A stretch of DNA of 64,000 nt from Schoenoplectus triqueter (GCA_964058805.1 CAXKVV010000206.1:248001-312000), one strand, 5' to 3'. Shown: positions 1 through 13,681, numbered from the stretch's first letter. Notes: generated by a model not told the origin, from the sequence alone. A program made the numbers and translations.

Positions 1-899
1 TCTATTTCGCCGAGAGTAATTATAATTTCTGTCCGATTTTGTTAAGTGCACAATCGAAGTAATGGAAAATGACGCTTGATGATTTCTTTTATTGCAGTCA
101 TATTTCAATAAATTTTGACCATCCATTCGATACAACATGAACACAAATGTTGCAAATTTATAATATTAACACGTGCAGATTGAAAAGTATCACAAAATTC
201 TTCTTTCCTTTTCATGTTCCTAGGCTGACAACGAACATTTCTTTTCTCCCTTATCCAATGGAAGCCTTTTCTTTTGTAAGTACATTGCACACTCGTTTCA
301 GCTTGGGAGGCCGCATCTCTTAATCTCTTAAATTTGAGATGATATATAAGTATAACCAAACATTAATCAGCGTAGAGAATATAACTGCAGAAAACATTTA
401 AGGCGTAAAGAACATAATTGTTGAATACGTTTCAACTGTGAACACAACCAAGAGTCCAAGAGGAACCGATATTGCGTGCTTCTTTTATACGCACCAATTG
501 ATAAGTAATGAAATTAACAGTGATAAAGAGGAGAATACATGAGAACAAAAAGTCATTTTCAACTGCAAAGCAAATAAATTCCACTAAACATGCTCTAGTG
601 GGAACTATGACTAATCTTAGTTAAGTAAAAAGTTCAAAAACACCATACAAAAGGGAAGCACAAAGATCCTTAGAGATCAACATGACTGAACAATTCTACA
701 AGTTCTCAGAAACTAACTGTTCCCAAACCTAATCCATAAATTAACACACTTGATTTGATGTTCCTGAAAAAAGGAGTAGAGAGATACAGCACCGGCACAG
801 GCGGAACTATAAGCAATCACAAATGGTCATCCAGATCTCCAGCCACCACACCACCTGTCTCATAGGTTACATAATAGATGATTATTTCCATAACTAACT
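1..899. other. RPN2 3' UTR and downstream intergenic DNA
   Basis: AT-rich sequence immediately downstream of the RPN2 stop codon. The part nearest 899 should be the RPN2 3' UTR on the minus strand. I see no open frame with protein-like composition, no RNA gene and no clear repeat. Confidence 0.5.
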
Positions 900-3800
900 T
901 CATGGAGAATACTCAAAAGGTTGGGGTGGTTGAGGCTCCTCATCTACAGCCATGGCTGAAGAGGCCTGTTGTGCCTGATTGGTTGGGGCTGCAGCACTAG
1001 GGTTTGAAGAAACAGCAGCAGGTGCATCAGTGAGGGTAAAAACCTCAGGCTCAGTAGGTTGGAGGTCTCTCAGTAGAACAAATCCAGATGGTGCTAGCTT
1101 GACAGGTACATATCGGCACCCCTCCAAGAACTTGATGTGCTTCTCTTGTGAGGGGACCACTCTTGCTGGGTTTGTCAGGATCTGGTATGTTGGCTCCGGC
1201 TCCGACTTCTTCTCAGCTGGATTGTCCACCTGCAACATTATAAATTATATTCAAATTGATGAGTTACATTCATAATTCCAATTCCTACCTAATTAGAGAA
1301 TTATGTTGCCAATATGTCACAAGTGCCCTCTCAACGTAAATAATTAAGTCAACATCAGGCAAAGTACTTTCACAGTCAACAACAATTCTTCACATAGATG
1401 CAAGCAATATAATTTGCAAATGCAAACTTTTTCCCTAAAACCTTACCTGCATGGCATCAGAGTCTTTCTCTTTCTCTTTCTCTTTCTCTGGCTTCTCAGT
1501 AGTCTTTCTAGCTCCTTCGCTTGGTGATGCAACCTTCTCAGCCGAACCACTACCAGATGCTGCCTTCTCTTTCTCGGCCTCCTTTTTGGCAGCTCTTGCC
1601 TTTACCTTAGCAAAAGTTGACAAAATTGCCGTTGGTTGCCTCACTGCAGTTGTCGTTGCCTGGGGAGTAGTGGCCTTGGGGTAGTCAAACAGTGAAGGCT
1701 TAGCATGGGACATGAAATCAAACTTGGGGACCTTGAGATCATAGTTGAGGCCCACAAAGGCAGTGAGTGAAAAGGAGAGGGAAAGGAAGTAGAGGAGGGG
1801 ATACCAGTACCAGAACTGGCTGAATACTGCAAGACCAATCACTGCCGTGAGGCGATCATGTTTGTTCTTAGAGAGGAGGCGGATAGTAACATTGCGGCCA
1901 CCTGCATCCAAAATCCCAGAGGCTAGTATGGCCCCCATCTTGCTCATTGTGTCTTCATGCTTGTCCAGGATTATCTTCTCCAATTGCCGCCTCAATTAAG
2001 GACAAAATGTCAGAGATATACATTGTTTGAATCATTCTGAAACTCAAATATAAGAATAATCTGGTCATATTGTATAAAAACCATATGTACATTTTGAGTT
2101 ATTCACTTGATTTACATTCTGGAACCAATGTTGCTGGTGGCTGATATATGATCTTTCTCATTTACTTGCGACTTTCTTATTCCCATTTGGGAATACTTTT
2201 CATTGGACACGTAATAAATTTTACCACTACTAATCATCATCTTTAGCAGCATTTTTATTTGGCATTTTGGGATGAAAACCAATGTTACAAAAAAACCTAG
2301 TATGATAAGACCATTCATAAGAGGTTCCAAGAATGTAGGAAAGCAAAAGGAATAAAATATTAGTACCTAAATGTGCCTACTCGGGAGTCAGATGCCTCAT
2401 TAGTCTGAATCATCACCATGGCCATAGCTATAAGCGCTCCTTGTCGAACAAAATCAACTACATCTGATGTGAGGGGTTCAAGGAGAGAGATGGCTTCACT
2501 CAATCCTGTTCCAGCACAAGATATTCCTACTGCCATAGCAGCACCGTATCGCACATGTGGATTGTACGATTCAGAAAGAAGTGACACTATTCTTGGGGTC
2601 TGTGCAACATGCAACTCAATTAGATAGAGAACAAATATAAATAAATTTTAATCCTACCACTAGGAAGTCCAGTATCTGGCAGATGTAGACCGTCCTCTGG
2701 AGGTGATGTCCCAGAGACTAGCTTGTTGCAAATATCAACTTTGATTCATGTGTTTTGTTATTTCTTTCAGTTGCTAATCTGAATACTGGGGTTGATAATT
2801 TCATCAACATATTTGATGGCCTTGCATCTTTTCTTTTTGACCTTGATTACATAATGTTCAAAACACAATATCAGGGTAATTCTGACCTGCTCAGGCTCAG
2901 AGTAGAGAACAAAACCAAGTGCCAGGACAGCTGTTCTTCGTACATCATCACTCACATCAGACACCGCAAAATGGAGGAGTTGGTGAATGGCCTTGTTATT
3001 AGCAGTTCCCCTATAGGCCAAGCCCAAGGCGTACATGCCACCATATCTTAGTATAGGATCTTGTTCCCTTGTCAGTTGTTCTATCAAGGAATCAGCATCT
3101 TCTTCCCTTCCATAAACTGTCAGTGCAATGCCAAGGGCCAACCCCCTGAACAAAATATTACCATAAGACAAGATTTCAGTAGATGCACTGTTGTAATGAC
3201 CAACCCAGTATAACACGTTCTTATTGGATTGCTGTTCTCAGGTGTTTTGTTCAACACCTTGACAACTGCTTCAAATAGGTACAAAATATTAGAATATGAT
3301 AATATGAGATAAAAATATCTGCAATGAGTTGTACAGAGCAAATACAAGTGCAAAAACCTTTGCAAACAAAATTCCGTTGCTGACTCGAAGGGCTGTATGA
3401 TAAAACTGACTCAAATCAAAACCCAAGATGAGATATCAAGCAGCTTAGTTTATAACAGATGCCACAAACATCAATGGGGATTCATTTTTTACACTATGCA
3501 GTAACCAGCATTACAGTCTTTTCATTAACTCAAAACCAGGAAAATGATCTGCCAAAGATAAGAACAAGGAACATAATAATTGTAAACTTACCTGATGATC
3601 TTCTCATGTTGGGTCTCATTGGTATAAGAGAGCATTTCTTTTGCCTTGTCACTACCTGTACCAGCCAAGAGCAAGCCCATACCAATACCAGCAGCCTCAC
3701 CAGCCACAGCACTATCACCGTAAAGCACAGTCCTCATATCCTCATATACCTGCTCATCTGCAGTTCCTAGTGCTGCAAGACCAAGACCCAGGCATGCTCC

Positions 3801-6800
3801 GTGTTGGATTACCTGCATGGAAGTGTTGATCAAGGTACAACATCAGTAATGAGTAGTGACAACAGAATTTGCAATAGAATGGCTTCTTTGTAAGCGCCAT
3901 CAATGCATTAAAAAAAATCCCATAACTTCCCTGAAATCTTTAAGCAGGTGAAAATAGAGTAGTTCTAGCAGCATAATACCAACACTCATTAAACGACCAA
4001 GAAGATGGAAGAAGAAAATGCATATTGCTGACAGTTTGACTATACTTTGAGATAATCTTAGCAACCAAAAAAGCATTAGTCATTTAGCTGGACACAGGAG
4101 AAGGGTTAAGACTATAAGGCAGAAATGTACTTGAGGGCTCTGCAAATTAACCCAGTTAATTACCATAATTTTCCAAGCCCAACCCTTTAAGACAATTCAA
4201 TCTTGCCACACAAAAAAAAAATTGCATTATTGTATACATCTTGGTGAGATCCCAAAACATTTAACTGTTCCCTGCAAGCTGCAAAGCTTATTTTCTAACC
4301 AATGTATTATCCAACTATTCCCTTTTATAGCAGCCTCCATTATTTTACACCTTTTCTCCTCTCCATCCAGAAGCAATAAGGAAGAGGGAAATGAAATTAA
4401 TGGATGGAAAGTAGTGCACAAGAAGATGATAAGAGGAAGGCAGCAAAATGCATTAGAGATGTGGAAAGAGAAATGGAGGCAGAAGTTCATTCATTTTACT
4501 GACCGTCTTGAATATGTACAAAAACTACCAACTCCCTGGGGAATGCAATACAAGTTATTTATACTACCCTGGGAAATGCAATACAAGTTATTGACACTAT
4601 ATACATTGACCTCTTACATACTATACCCTGTTATTTGATATTGATTAGTCATTGATATCTCAACAGCTGGCCTTTATTTTTGGTGTAGCATATGCAGAGT
4701 GCAGAGGTCAATTGGTAAAAAAATAGCTTTACCTCAGCACTAGTGTTACGAAGGCTCTCATGGAGAAACTGCTTGATCCCCTCGCCGTGGTTGGCATGGA
4801 TAAGGCCAAGAGCATAGAGGGCCCCGCCTTCAGAGTAAGGGCTGCCTGCACCAACAGCGCCGCTTTGTGGCAAGTATGGAGCCATGAGAGACCTTCCTTG
4901 CTGAAGGTGGCCCCTGTGAATCACTCCTAACCCTGCAGTTGCACTAAATTTTGCCCAGTTTGTGGCTCTGCTGAGCCAGTCCTGCCAAAAAATTAAATAA
5001 TATAATTCAGGTCCATCTCTATAAATTAAGCAGGTTCCTGCAGCAGCCCATTAGCAGAAAGAGAGTAATGCATGGGCTTTCAAAACGTGAGCAGAGATAA
5101 AAAGGGCATAATTTGGGTATCTACAAAATAAAATTTATTGAGAAACATTGCCAAAACCAAGAAATGACCCCAAGATTGTGTTATATATCAGCCAATATCT
5201 TTTTGCATAGATTTCAGAAATGACCCCAATTCTCTGTAATAAATTGATTTAAATCAAGAAATTCAAGTAAATTTTATTTTTGGTTCTTGAAGTTGCGTGC
5301 TGCATGTGCAAAATAAAATAATTCTAGAGTTAATTGTTATCAACATGAGAACTGAAAATTACTTACTAAAAATAAAATTATGCTTTTCAGAAATTCACCA
5401 TACGATGCTTAAAAAAAATAAAAAGAGGAACCAACAAATAATACCAGGTTTTCTCTAAGGAAGGTGTCGACTGTTGTTCCCGCATGCATAATTGCATTTG
5501 CACATATGGTTGCACTGTGGCATACACTATTTCTCATCTCCACTGACTGCTTTATTGTCTTCAAAATCAAGAGATCGGACCTGTTTGACAAGAACTTATC
5601 AACTACTCAGTTCAAATCGTTCTGCAAGAAAACTATAGCATACAACACCACAACACAACAGATGGAAAGCACACAGAAATATCGTTCAGATTATGGTTTC
5701 AAGGTTTCAATCACAACAAACTAAACACACATTTCGAGAAACAAATTTGTGGAAATCATAGTCTATCCTATGCACTCAATAGTAAGATTCATCATTCACT
5801 GAAATCATGTTCAGTCAGTTTTGAAATAATAAACCAAAATGACATATAAATAAAACTGCAATTTCAAAAATGAACTTAATTTTAGAGACTTTGAAGCCAA
5901 CAAAAAGGTAAGGATCTACCTAAACCAGACAATGTCAATTACAGAAAATAATTAGAATGAAAGAAAGATATCATGAGGTGAATTTAAATAAAACCTGTTC
6001 TGGCTGTACAAAAATTGCAAGGTGAGTTTAATAGGTATCTCTCCAGACAAAATCCCTCTAATTTTTGAAAGCCGCTCAGCTTGCAACACCTCAGCAGGGT
6101 CAACCTCTGAAGATCCATTTGGCACATTGGATGATTGATCGGTCATCTGTACATCACGACCCACCACATCTGAGACGTCTGTGTGAACCTCAGGATGCAC
6201 ATTTGGCGGAGGAGCAAGTAAGTTCCTCGCACTGAGAAGGAATGCCTGGTTTTCATTTTCTACTAAGTCAAAGGCAATTTGAAATGCCAATAGAGCATCC
6301 TCCTGCAAAATAAATAAAACGAAAAACGGTAAGGATGCAGGTGACCTAAATAAACCAAATGCTAAACTTTACCAGAGAATCTCAAAAAGAGCCAACTTCA
6401 AGGAACTGCAGAAACATCTTTTACTTCTGTTTATTATAAAGTTATAATAACAAGTCTAACAACACAACAACAACAACAACAACAAAGCCTTTACTCCCAA
6501 ATAAATTGGAGTAGGCTAGAAATAACGAGTCTAACATTAATTTTATTTTAAAAAATGACCAGTACCATTTATCAAAAAAAGGTCATAGTTGATTGTCTTA
6601 CTAGGAGATAACACAAGTAGTAAAAATTCTAAAAAACAGAACCTATGTTATCAAGACTCATTTTGGCTTCTCACTTGAGGAAGTAAAAAGATAGCACTCT
6701 GTCATTTTATTAATGAATTATAATGAAGAAAAGAGCTTTATGCATTCTTGGGAGATATAATTCAGAAATAAATGTACCTTTGAACCAAAGAGAAGCTTCT

Positions 6801-9499
6801 TTAGAATATCTGCTACAGTTTCAGAATCATGTAGAAACATGAGGCACTGGCAGATGCTCAGGTAATCGGGGTGAGGTAATTGCTGGTAAATCTTAACAAG
6901 GCATCTGAGCACCTAAGAGCACACAATAGAAGTAAGATGACAAGGTAAACAAAAGATGAAATTTGTCCTTTTTTTTGCATGGAAGGTTATTTGCAATTAA
7001 AACTCAGTATTTCTCACTTCCACAGTTATTTGAACTTAAAAAACAGGCCAGTCAAGCTAGGTTACATCAACACTAAAAACTAAAGTGCCCAAACCATAAG
7101 CACCTGACAACTAAGTCAATAAAACATCCAACTCTATATGACTTTTAGGTTAGAGGAAGTGGGGGGAGGTTCAAAGCACTTTGAATCAAAAAATTGGTTC
7201 AAAACCCTTTAGAACCGTTGATTTTGCATCGAGATTCGTACTTTTAATAAAATCTAAGTTTAAAATTTGTACTTTCAATAATCATTATGGATCTCGATGC
7301 AAAATCAACGGTTCTAAAGGACTTTGAACTAATTCTTTGGTTCAAAGTGCTTTGAACCTCCCCCACCTCCTAGGTTAGAAATCACAGAACTGTGCTTATA
7401 TAATAATTGAGGATGTGATAGTCAACCATTAGTTCACATGTTATATGTAGAGGTGGCAATCGGGCAGGTCAGGTCGGGTTAGTTTGACCTTCTGAAAAAA
7501 ATTGGATCGAGTCGTGTCAAGGTCGGACCGGGTCAATTTATATGTTGACTTCTTTAGGATCTTAGATTGATTTCGATTGGATTGCAAGTCATTTGATCTC
7601 GGGTCACATCGGGTCTGGTTAGGTCGGGCCTGGGTCCGGGCAAGTCGGGTTGTACCACCTCTAATTATATGCAAATATGATAAGCACAAGAGATCATCTA
7701 TGAGGGAGAAAAAAACAAATTTAACTGAATGCTAACCTCACAACGATACTCACGGTGATTAACAAACTGATGAGAAAGATTTATACAGTACGATAGAGCA
7801 CTATTTATGTTATCACAGTTTGTTATTGCTTCTTCGAGTTTATCAAGCCTCCGGCACTCAACTGCCATTCCCATAGCTTGATGGTACTTCCCATCAGATA
7901 TACACCTAAACATAATTTGTGACAGTCAAAAGGAAGAAATAAAGAATTACATAGAAACAGTGTTAATAATCCTTGCAAAAGGAACACCCTTTATTTGCTT
8001 TTTGCTGAAAGCTCACCCATGATTTTTCATTTGAGAAATTGTCAGTGCATAATGATGGGGCAGCAGAAGGGACAAATGTACATAATGCAGAAAAATATAC
8101 CCTTGAATGATTCCAAGTAAACACAATCAGGCCAAATATTTGGCAGTTAAAAATGACTTAATGCACTCTAAAAAGACAAAACTCATTTTCTTAGTTTTAT
8201 ATAATTTTTACTTTAGTAAAGTCAATAGTTATGACCTGTTGAGGAAGGCCAAAGAAACATGTTTTCTAAATGGAGGAGCTGAAATAACTAAGTTTTGCAG
8301 ACAATAAACAAATAATGTTTCATTTATGTTTTGTCAACACAAGCTTTTACAAATAAGAAATATCATGAGTGCTTTAGCAAAAACTGATGATGAGTCTTTC
8401 TGACAAGAAAGAAGTCATATATTTTTTTTTGTTAATTGAAATTTCAAATCGCACTTGTTAAGCATTCTTTCGACGATAGCCTCTAGTCGTGTGTCTATCT
8501 TTGCATCATCATCACTTGGTTTTGCCAGCCTTGACCTGAAGGCAGCATATTCATCTAATGCCTTCGCTGTAAACCCCAAAAATAAATGGCAAAGTATTCA
8601 TTATAAAAGGAAACGAACTTAACTGAAATCCCCTAAGGAAATAAATGACATACTGAGATGAAGAATACTGCTTTCAGTACTCACAAGACTAGGAAAAAGC
8701 ACAATTGCACAAGTACTTAGAGTACCTTTTGTCAGATATCTTTTACTATTTCCGACGAACTAAGGGTCTAGAACCAGGTCAGCCTCAATCAGTAACTTTG
8801 ATACTTGGCATTAATATATGTATTTTAGTAAAAATAATAGCACTGAAAGCAAGCAACACGTTAAAATACGATGCAAACCTAGAAGTGTATGAGCATAATC
8901 AGTGTCTTCTGAAACGTCAAATAGAGGCCCCGCACCAAGTGCATATGATAAGGCGTCATTGAGCTCTCCTAGGTAGTAAAACACCTGATTATAAAAAGAA
9001 AACTATCAGACATCTGAAATGCATATTGCTGCAATATAAATAGAATAAGTTTTCTATTCATTGAAGTACCTTAGATACAACCAATGCAGCCAGTTGCCTC
9101 TGGTCAAATTCCTCATCTTCATACAAGCTTTCTCTGTTAGATTAATAGCATAAATCATCCCAATTTCTTTTAATTTCGACTAGATTTGCAATAATTTATA
9201 AACTCTCAACAGTTGTTGTAAACAAATTAATCACAATACCAAACTGGCCTCCCTAATAATACTTGGTCCTTTAAAAGCGTTTATAAATATTCCAGGTTGC
9301 TCACTAGAATGCCAGATCGGGTTAAAATAGGCTTTAACTTTTATAGCACTTACATGGTGGGGACGGATGTGGAGATCTCAGGCCAGAAGAGGTGAACTAG
9401 AGAGTTTAGGTTGACAAGCGCGTGAAGCTTCAGTTCTGCTTGCTCCTCGGTCAACATCGCCAGCAAACCACTAGCCGAGCTCACCGCTGCCGCCGCCAT
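900..9499 (-). CDS. RPN2: 26S proteasome non-ATPase subunit 1 / RPN2, 14 exons
   Basis: Encodes the large scaffold subunit of the 19S regulatory particle of the 26S proteasome (cytosol and nucleus), which helps dock the ubiquitin-receptor and deubiquitinase subunits. Coding exons in transcript order: 9499-9354, 9133-9070, 8984-8879, 8566-8455, 7905-7737, 6912-6778, 6302-5995, 5580-5445, 4981-4733, 3812-3592, 3145-2887, 2599-2367, 1990-1447, 1229-900. They sum to 3012 nt, giving 1003 aa, the usual plant RPN2 length. The start [20 protein letters not shown] is the only plausible one. Proteasome/cyclosome repeats are visible at about residues 400-770, for example [32 protein letters not shown] and [14 protein letters not shown] Lys/Glu-rich stretch (about 850-890) precedes the conserved C-terminus, which ends [14 protein letters not shown]. 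The donor after exon 4 (AACAA|GTGCGA) is weak, but only it keeps the frame (MLNKCISDGK). Intron 5 carries two MITE-type elements and intron 6 a SINE fragment. Family identity is certain; the a/b paralogue cannot be told. Confidence 0.97.
6461..6520 (-). mobile_element. Truncated SINE 3' end (Au-SINE-like) in RPN2 intron 6
   Basis: A (CAA)n run is followed by AAAGCCTTTACTCCCAAATA and then a GGAGTAGGCT-like tail. Read on the minus strand this matches, from memory, the conserved 3' end of the plant Au SINE family, which ends in TTG repeats. Only the last ~60 bp are recognisable; the tRNA-derived head is not visible. Confidence 0.55.
7159..7366. mobile_element. Foldback MITE (GGTTCAAAG termini) in RPN2 intron 5
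   Basis: About 208 bp that is nearly an inverted repeat from end to end. The left arm, with GGTTCAAAGCACTTTGAA, is mirrored by TTCAAAGTGCTTTGAACC on the right, and an inner arm with AACCGTTGATTTTGCATCGA is mirrored as well. There is no coding capacity. Inserted between RPN2 exons 5 and 6. Confidence 0.75.
7448..7663. mobile_element. Non-autonomous hAT-like element, CGGGT-rich, in RPN2 intron 5
   Basis: The ends are TAGAGGTGG and CCACCTCTA. They are flanked by GTTATATG and ATTATATG, an 8-bp target duplication with one mismatch, which is the hAT signature. The inside is dominated by GGTCGGGT-type repeats. It resembles the element at 13682-14117 in composition. Confidence 0.65.
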
Positions 9500-10180
9500 A
9501 GCTGTCTTTTCTTTTCTCTTCCTTCCTAGATAGAGAAAGAGGGAGAGAAGGGATGCAGGTGTTGGGTTTTTTGGTTTGCTTGGAGTAGGGGAAAAGAAAG
9601 AGATCCAGGGAAGAAAAAGAGGCGAGGGCTGGGAGGTGCGGTCTGGTCATTTTAAGTTGAACCAACCGATATAGTTGCCGTGCGCTGGACCGGAAATACT
9701 GACATGTGGGTCGTGCGGCCCTGCGGCGGGGTTCTTTGCATTGGGTTGTTTTTAACTATGGGTTCGCTTCCCCCGACTCAATTTCAAACCCGGCCGAACT
9801 CTCTTCATTAAAACAAGGTGGTTTGGTTTTGTTTATTTAGTTTCAAAAGTAGGATAAAAAAGGAGTAAAAGGTTTTACTTTTAACTAACAAATCGTTTTA
9901 AAAAGAACAAACAAAAACTTGGACGCGACTAACAAAATTCAGCATTAACCTTTAAAAAATCCCCCATAAATATTTTTTCATTTTCGAAAAGTTTCGCTCA
10001 ACTGCGCTTAACAAACTTTTCTTTTTCGCATGCACGTAATTCTTCCTCCGCCGAGTAATGATTATCTGCACAAAACCCACGTGACAATTTCCGAAACACC
10101 AAGCCCATATTGTATGTAATCATCTTGTTCAGGTATTTATATATATATAAGTAGTATTTTAAAAAAATATAAGCATTTAG
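9500..10180. promoter_or_regulatory. RPN2 5' UTR and upstream region
   Basis: Sequence upstream of the RPN2 ATG on the minus strand. It is pyrimidine-rich close to the ATG on the minus strand (9500-9640), as plant 5' leaders often are, and becomes AT-rich beyond about 9830. I cannot identify a specific element such as a TATA box with confidence. Confidence 0.4.
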
Positions 10181-10665
10181 ATTTTTATTTTTATATAATG
10201 TGATTTACTTATGTTAGTTATTGAGATATGTGTCATACATATTTAATTATTTATCATAAGTATTTAGATATAATATCTAGATATTTAGATTTCTAACTTA
10301 GGTATTTAGATATATATTTTTGCGTATTTAGATATGTGTTTTCAGTATTTTGATATGTGCTCTGGGTATTTAAGTATAATATCTAGGTATTTAGATTTCT
10401 TATTTAGGTATTTAGAGATATATTCTGGGTGTTTAGATATTTGTTCTGAGTATTTAAGTATAATATCTAGGTATTTAGATATGTGTTCTGGGTATTTAAG
10501 TATAATATATAGGTATTAGATTTCTTATTTATGTATTTAGAGATGTATTGTGGATATTTAGATATTTGTTCTGGGTATTTAGATATGTGTTCTGAGTATT
10601 TAAGTATAATATCTAGGTATTTAGATTTTTATTTAGATATTTAGGGTATTTAAATATCATTTATA
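10180..10665. repeat. Degenerate minisatellite built on GTATTTAGATAT
   Basis: Imperfect tandem copies of a ~12-20-bp unit related to GTATTTAGATATGTGTTCTG, alternating with a higher-order unit containing TATTTAAGTATAATATCTAG, which recurs at about 10368, 10452, 10494 and 10590. Reading frames through it give only repetitive Tyr/Ile-rich peptides, so I do not call it coding. Confidence 0.8.
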
Positions 10666-11769
10666 TGTGATTATCTAGAGTATGTGATTTCTTTCAATTA
10701 TTTACTTAATAACACATAAAATAAAATTAAACTTCACAAAATAATATTTTCTCATAAAGCAGCAAGTACACTTTAAATATATCTTTATATAATTTTATCA
10801 GCCTAATAATATATTCAATATCACAATATTCTAATCATATGTTCAACATCAAAGTTATAATACCTGAAACACATTTCAACAGCACAAGTTTTAAGGAAAA
10901 GAGAATTCAAAAAGAAAGTATTAGATGTCATATCTAATTGAGGAAAAATATACTATATTGAAGAAACTATATATATGAGATGTCAGACTCAATTAGCACG
11001 TACTTAATTGAAGAAATGAATACTGATAGTGCGGAGATTATCCGGAGATGAAGGGTCTGGGAAACAAAAAATTCTCTTTTTTATTAAGTAATTTTTAATG
11101 AAGGTTCTAAAAAAACAGTTCTCATTACTTCTCAAAAGCACAAAGTACATATACTTGACTAAAACTCAAAACAGTTTATATCGTAATACAAAAGCAAGAC
11201 GAGCAAAATATAACTAGTACCAAATGTGAATTTATTCCCTTCCTGGATAAAAGAAAATTATGTCATAAATAATTACAAAATATAACTAATACCAAATGTT
11301 AATTTATTCCCTTCCTAAATTCATAAATGTTTGGATACAGTAAAATAGAATAAGAATAGAAATTGACAATTCCAATCAGTATATAGATTTAACAGTATAT
11401 AAATTTGTTATTCCAAAATTATGAGAATAGATGTTATTTTTGAGAAAGGGTCAAAATAGTTATTGTCATCATACTTCTACTATTCAAAATAATTATAATT
11501 TTAACATACAATTCAAATAATATTTCTACCGTTTGGAATAGAACATTTTGTTTACTATCCTCGCACAACCTAAAAATATTTTTACACTATTCTCATTTGC
11601 TATTCTTAATTCCTTTATTCTTGCGTAATTCTTTGCACGGTCCAAACATAAACACCACCTTGACAAATATCTAATGCATAATCCTAAGAAATTACACAAC
11701 TAAAAAAATCATCGATCCCACCTACTTGCTCAACACATACTAAATAAAAATAAAAAAAGGATGGGATCT
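10666..11769. other. AT-rich intergenic DNA
   Basis: No gene or clear structure recognised. A short sequence with TATAACTA(G/A)TACCAAATGT occurs twice (about 11209 and 11281), a small local duplication. Confidence 0.5.
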
Positions 11770-12085
11770 TTGACAACTAATTATTTTAATGGTCTTGATA
11801 AACCAACTTCATAAAAATTCATAAATAATTTCAAAATGGAAAAATTTTAAATTTGATGTGTTTAAATTTTCATGATATTTCATCAATAAGTAATAAATTT
11901 AAACTATTATAATTATTATTAAATTTTGATTATTTTTGATGAAATATCAAATGACAATCAAATTATATGAAACTTAAAACGCAAATAATTTATAAGTTCA
12001 TTAATATATTTTTTTAATTTTTTAATTTTTAATATTTTATAAAAAAAAATTGAAGTTGGTTGTAAAATTGTCAAAATAATATGTC
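11770..12085. mobile_element. Possible degenerate foldback element
   Basis: The left end reads TTTGACAACTAATTATTTTA with ACCAACTTCA inside. The right end reads TGAAGTTGGT...TTGTCAAAATAAT, its reverse complement with gaps. A central inverted repeat around TGATATTTCATC / GATGAAATATCA supports a hairpin. Ends and target duplication are not clear. Confidence 0.4.
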
Positions 12086-12335
12086 ATATATCCCACCCAA
12101 AAGGAAAATGACAACACATACCCAAATTACAGTAACAGACTCATTATTATTCCGAATAGCATCACCTCTGTTTCATATCAAATATGAAGAGTGAAATGAG
12201 AAGTAAAAATAAGGACACCAGAGAGTACGCTTTGACAACTTTACACTCTCTTTTTCTTTGTTTTTTTTTTCCTTCCTTTCATTCCACTTGGATATCTTGT
12301 GAGTTGTGGGTTGTTGAGAGTTGAGACGTTTGCTT

Positions 12336-12693
12336 GGAGCATCTCAATGCAACAAATATTTCTAAAAGTATAATAATTGTCACATCATCATTAAGTAAGT
12401 TAAAAAATATAATTTCTCTCCAGCGTTAAACTCTAAAAAAAGATTTAATTCTAAAAATGAGGTCCACCACTTATTAGAAATTTAGCATTCTGATAACAAT
12501 ATCTCTTCTCTATCGCTAAAATTAGTGTTCTCATCAGAATTGCTAATTTAACATGGCATTTAAAAAATGAGTTTCTATTTTAATAATTCTCTTTAATAAT
12601 TTCTAAATTAAAAACCCTCATAACCCAAAAACTGAAATAACAACTTACACATTTGACTTAGCAATTCATTAGAAACTCCCATTGAAGATGTCC
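12336..12693. mobile_element. Tourist/Harbinger-like MITE (GGAGCATCT termini)
   Basis: The left end GGAGCATCTCAATG is mirrored by CATTGAAGATGTCC on the right; the inside is AT-rich and non-coding. GGAGCATCTCCAATG-type ends are common in plant MITEs. The target duplication is not clean, so the superfamily is tentative. Confidence 0.45.
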
Positions 12694-13087
12694 TTAGCAG
12701 CACATGCATGCATGCATGCATGTGCGTAATATGGTGTTTTCATAATTTTCAGTAATCATTTTATTTTTCATGTATTAAATATTTTATTGTAAAACTATTT
12801 TCTGAGATTACTACAATTTTCTGAAATAATAAAATAGTTTTCTAAACATGATAATAAAAGTGATTGCTCGAAATATTATCACAGTCAATCAAATAGTTAT
12901 ACAGAATAGACTGCAAATAAATATGGAGGTATTTTGGTCTTTCCTAATTTCTTCATTATTTATATAAACTATCAATTTTATTACTCCAATTAATTTTTTT
13001 ATCAAACAATGTTCTCACTCGATCGGTACTGATTTTTTTTCACTCTTCCAAATATTTCTTCTTTATTTGTATTATTCACATGGGGAC

Positions 13088-13492
13088 TGGCTACGATGAT
13101 TCCATAAGCATTTCGAGCCGAAATGTTTATAACTCAAATTTTAAAATCCCGTACTCGAAATTTTAATTTAAATATTTCAAAAGATTTTTCATATCATAAT
13201 CTTTTAGATTATCAATTTTCATCGAATTTGGAGTTAGTTTACTATGCTTAATAATTTTTGAAAGATGGCTCTAAAAATAATTAAAAATATAATTTTTTGT
13301 AGGCCAAATTTTGTTATATTTCAAAAATCATTAAGTATAGTAAACTAACTCCAAACGTGATGAAAATTGATAATTTATAAGATTATGATATGAACATTTT
13401 TTTGAGCTATTTAAATTAAAATTTCAAGCATGGAATTTTAAAATTCGAACTATAAACACTTGACCGAAATGCTCATAGAATCACCGTAGCCA
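13088..13492. mobile_element. Foldback MITE, TGGCTACGATG termini
   Basis: The TIR TGGCTACGATGATTC on the left matches GAATCACCGTAGCCA on the right with one difference. Homology continues inward (CATAATCTTTTAGATTATCA against TGATAATTTATAAGATTATG), so most of the 405 bp can fold on itself. The outer motif is shared with the TGGCTACGGTG MITEs at 22.1-22.8 and 43.3-45.5 kb. Confidence 0.75.
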
Positions 13493-13681
13493 AACTTTAT
13501 TCACATGATACTAAAATTAAATAAATAAATACAACACCCAGAACTATACAAGCACATTTTGATAAAAAAAATTGAATATAAATTGATCTGAACACAAAAG
13601 ACTTCTAGAATGTTTACCAACGGTAACAAATTTGACTTTCAAATACGACCATACGGGATAACCTTGTTCAAATATTACATG

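Noticed and set aside
8401..8460. GC donor at the end of RPN2 exon 4 (AACAAGT|GCGATT)
   Set aside because: A GT donor two bases earlier (AACAA|GTGCGA) joined to TTTAG|GTGTAT gives the conserved MLNKCISDGK in frame.
10334..10519. Open frame on the plus strand in the minisatellite
   Set aside because: The peptide is a simple tandem repeat (YLSIISRYLDMCSGYL type) produced by the DNA repeat; no start context or homologue.
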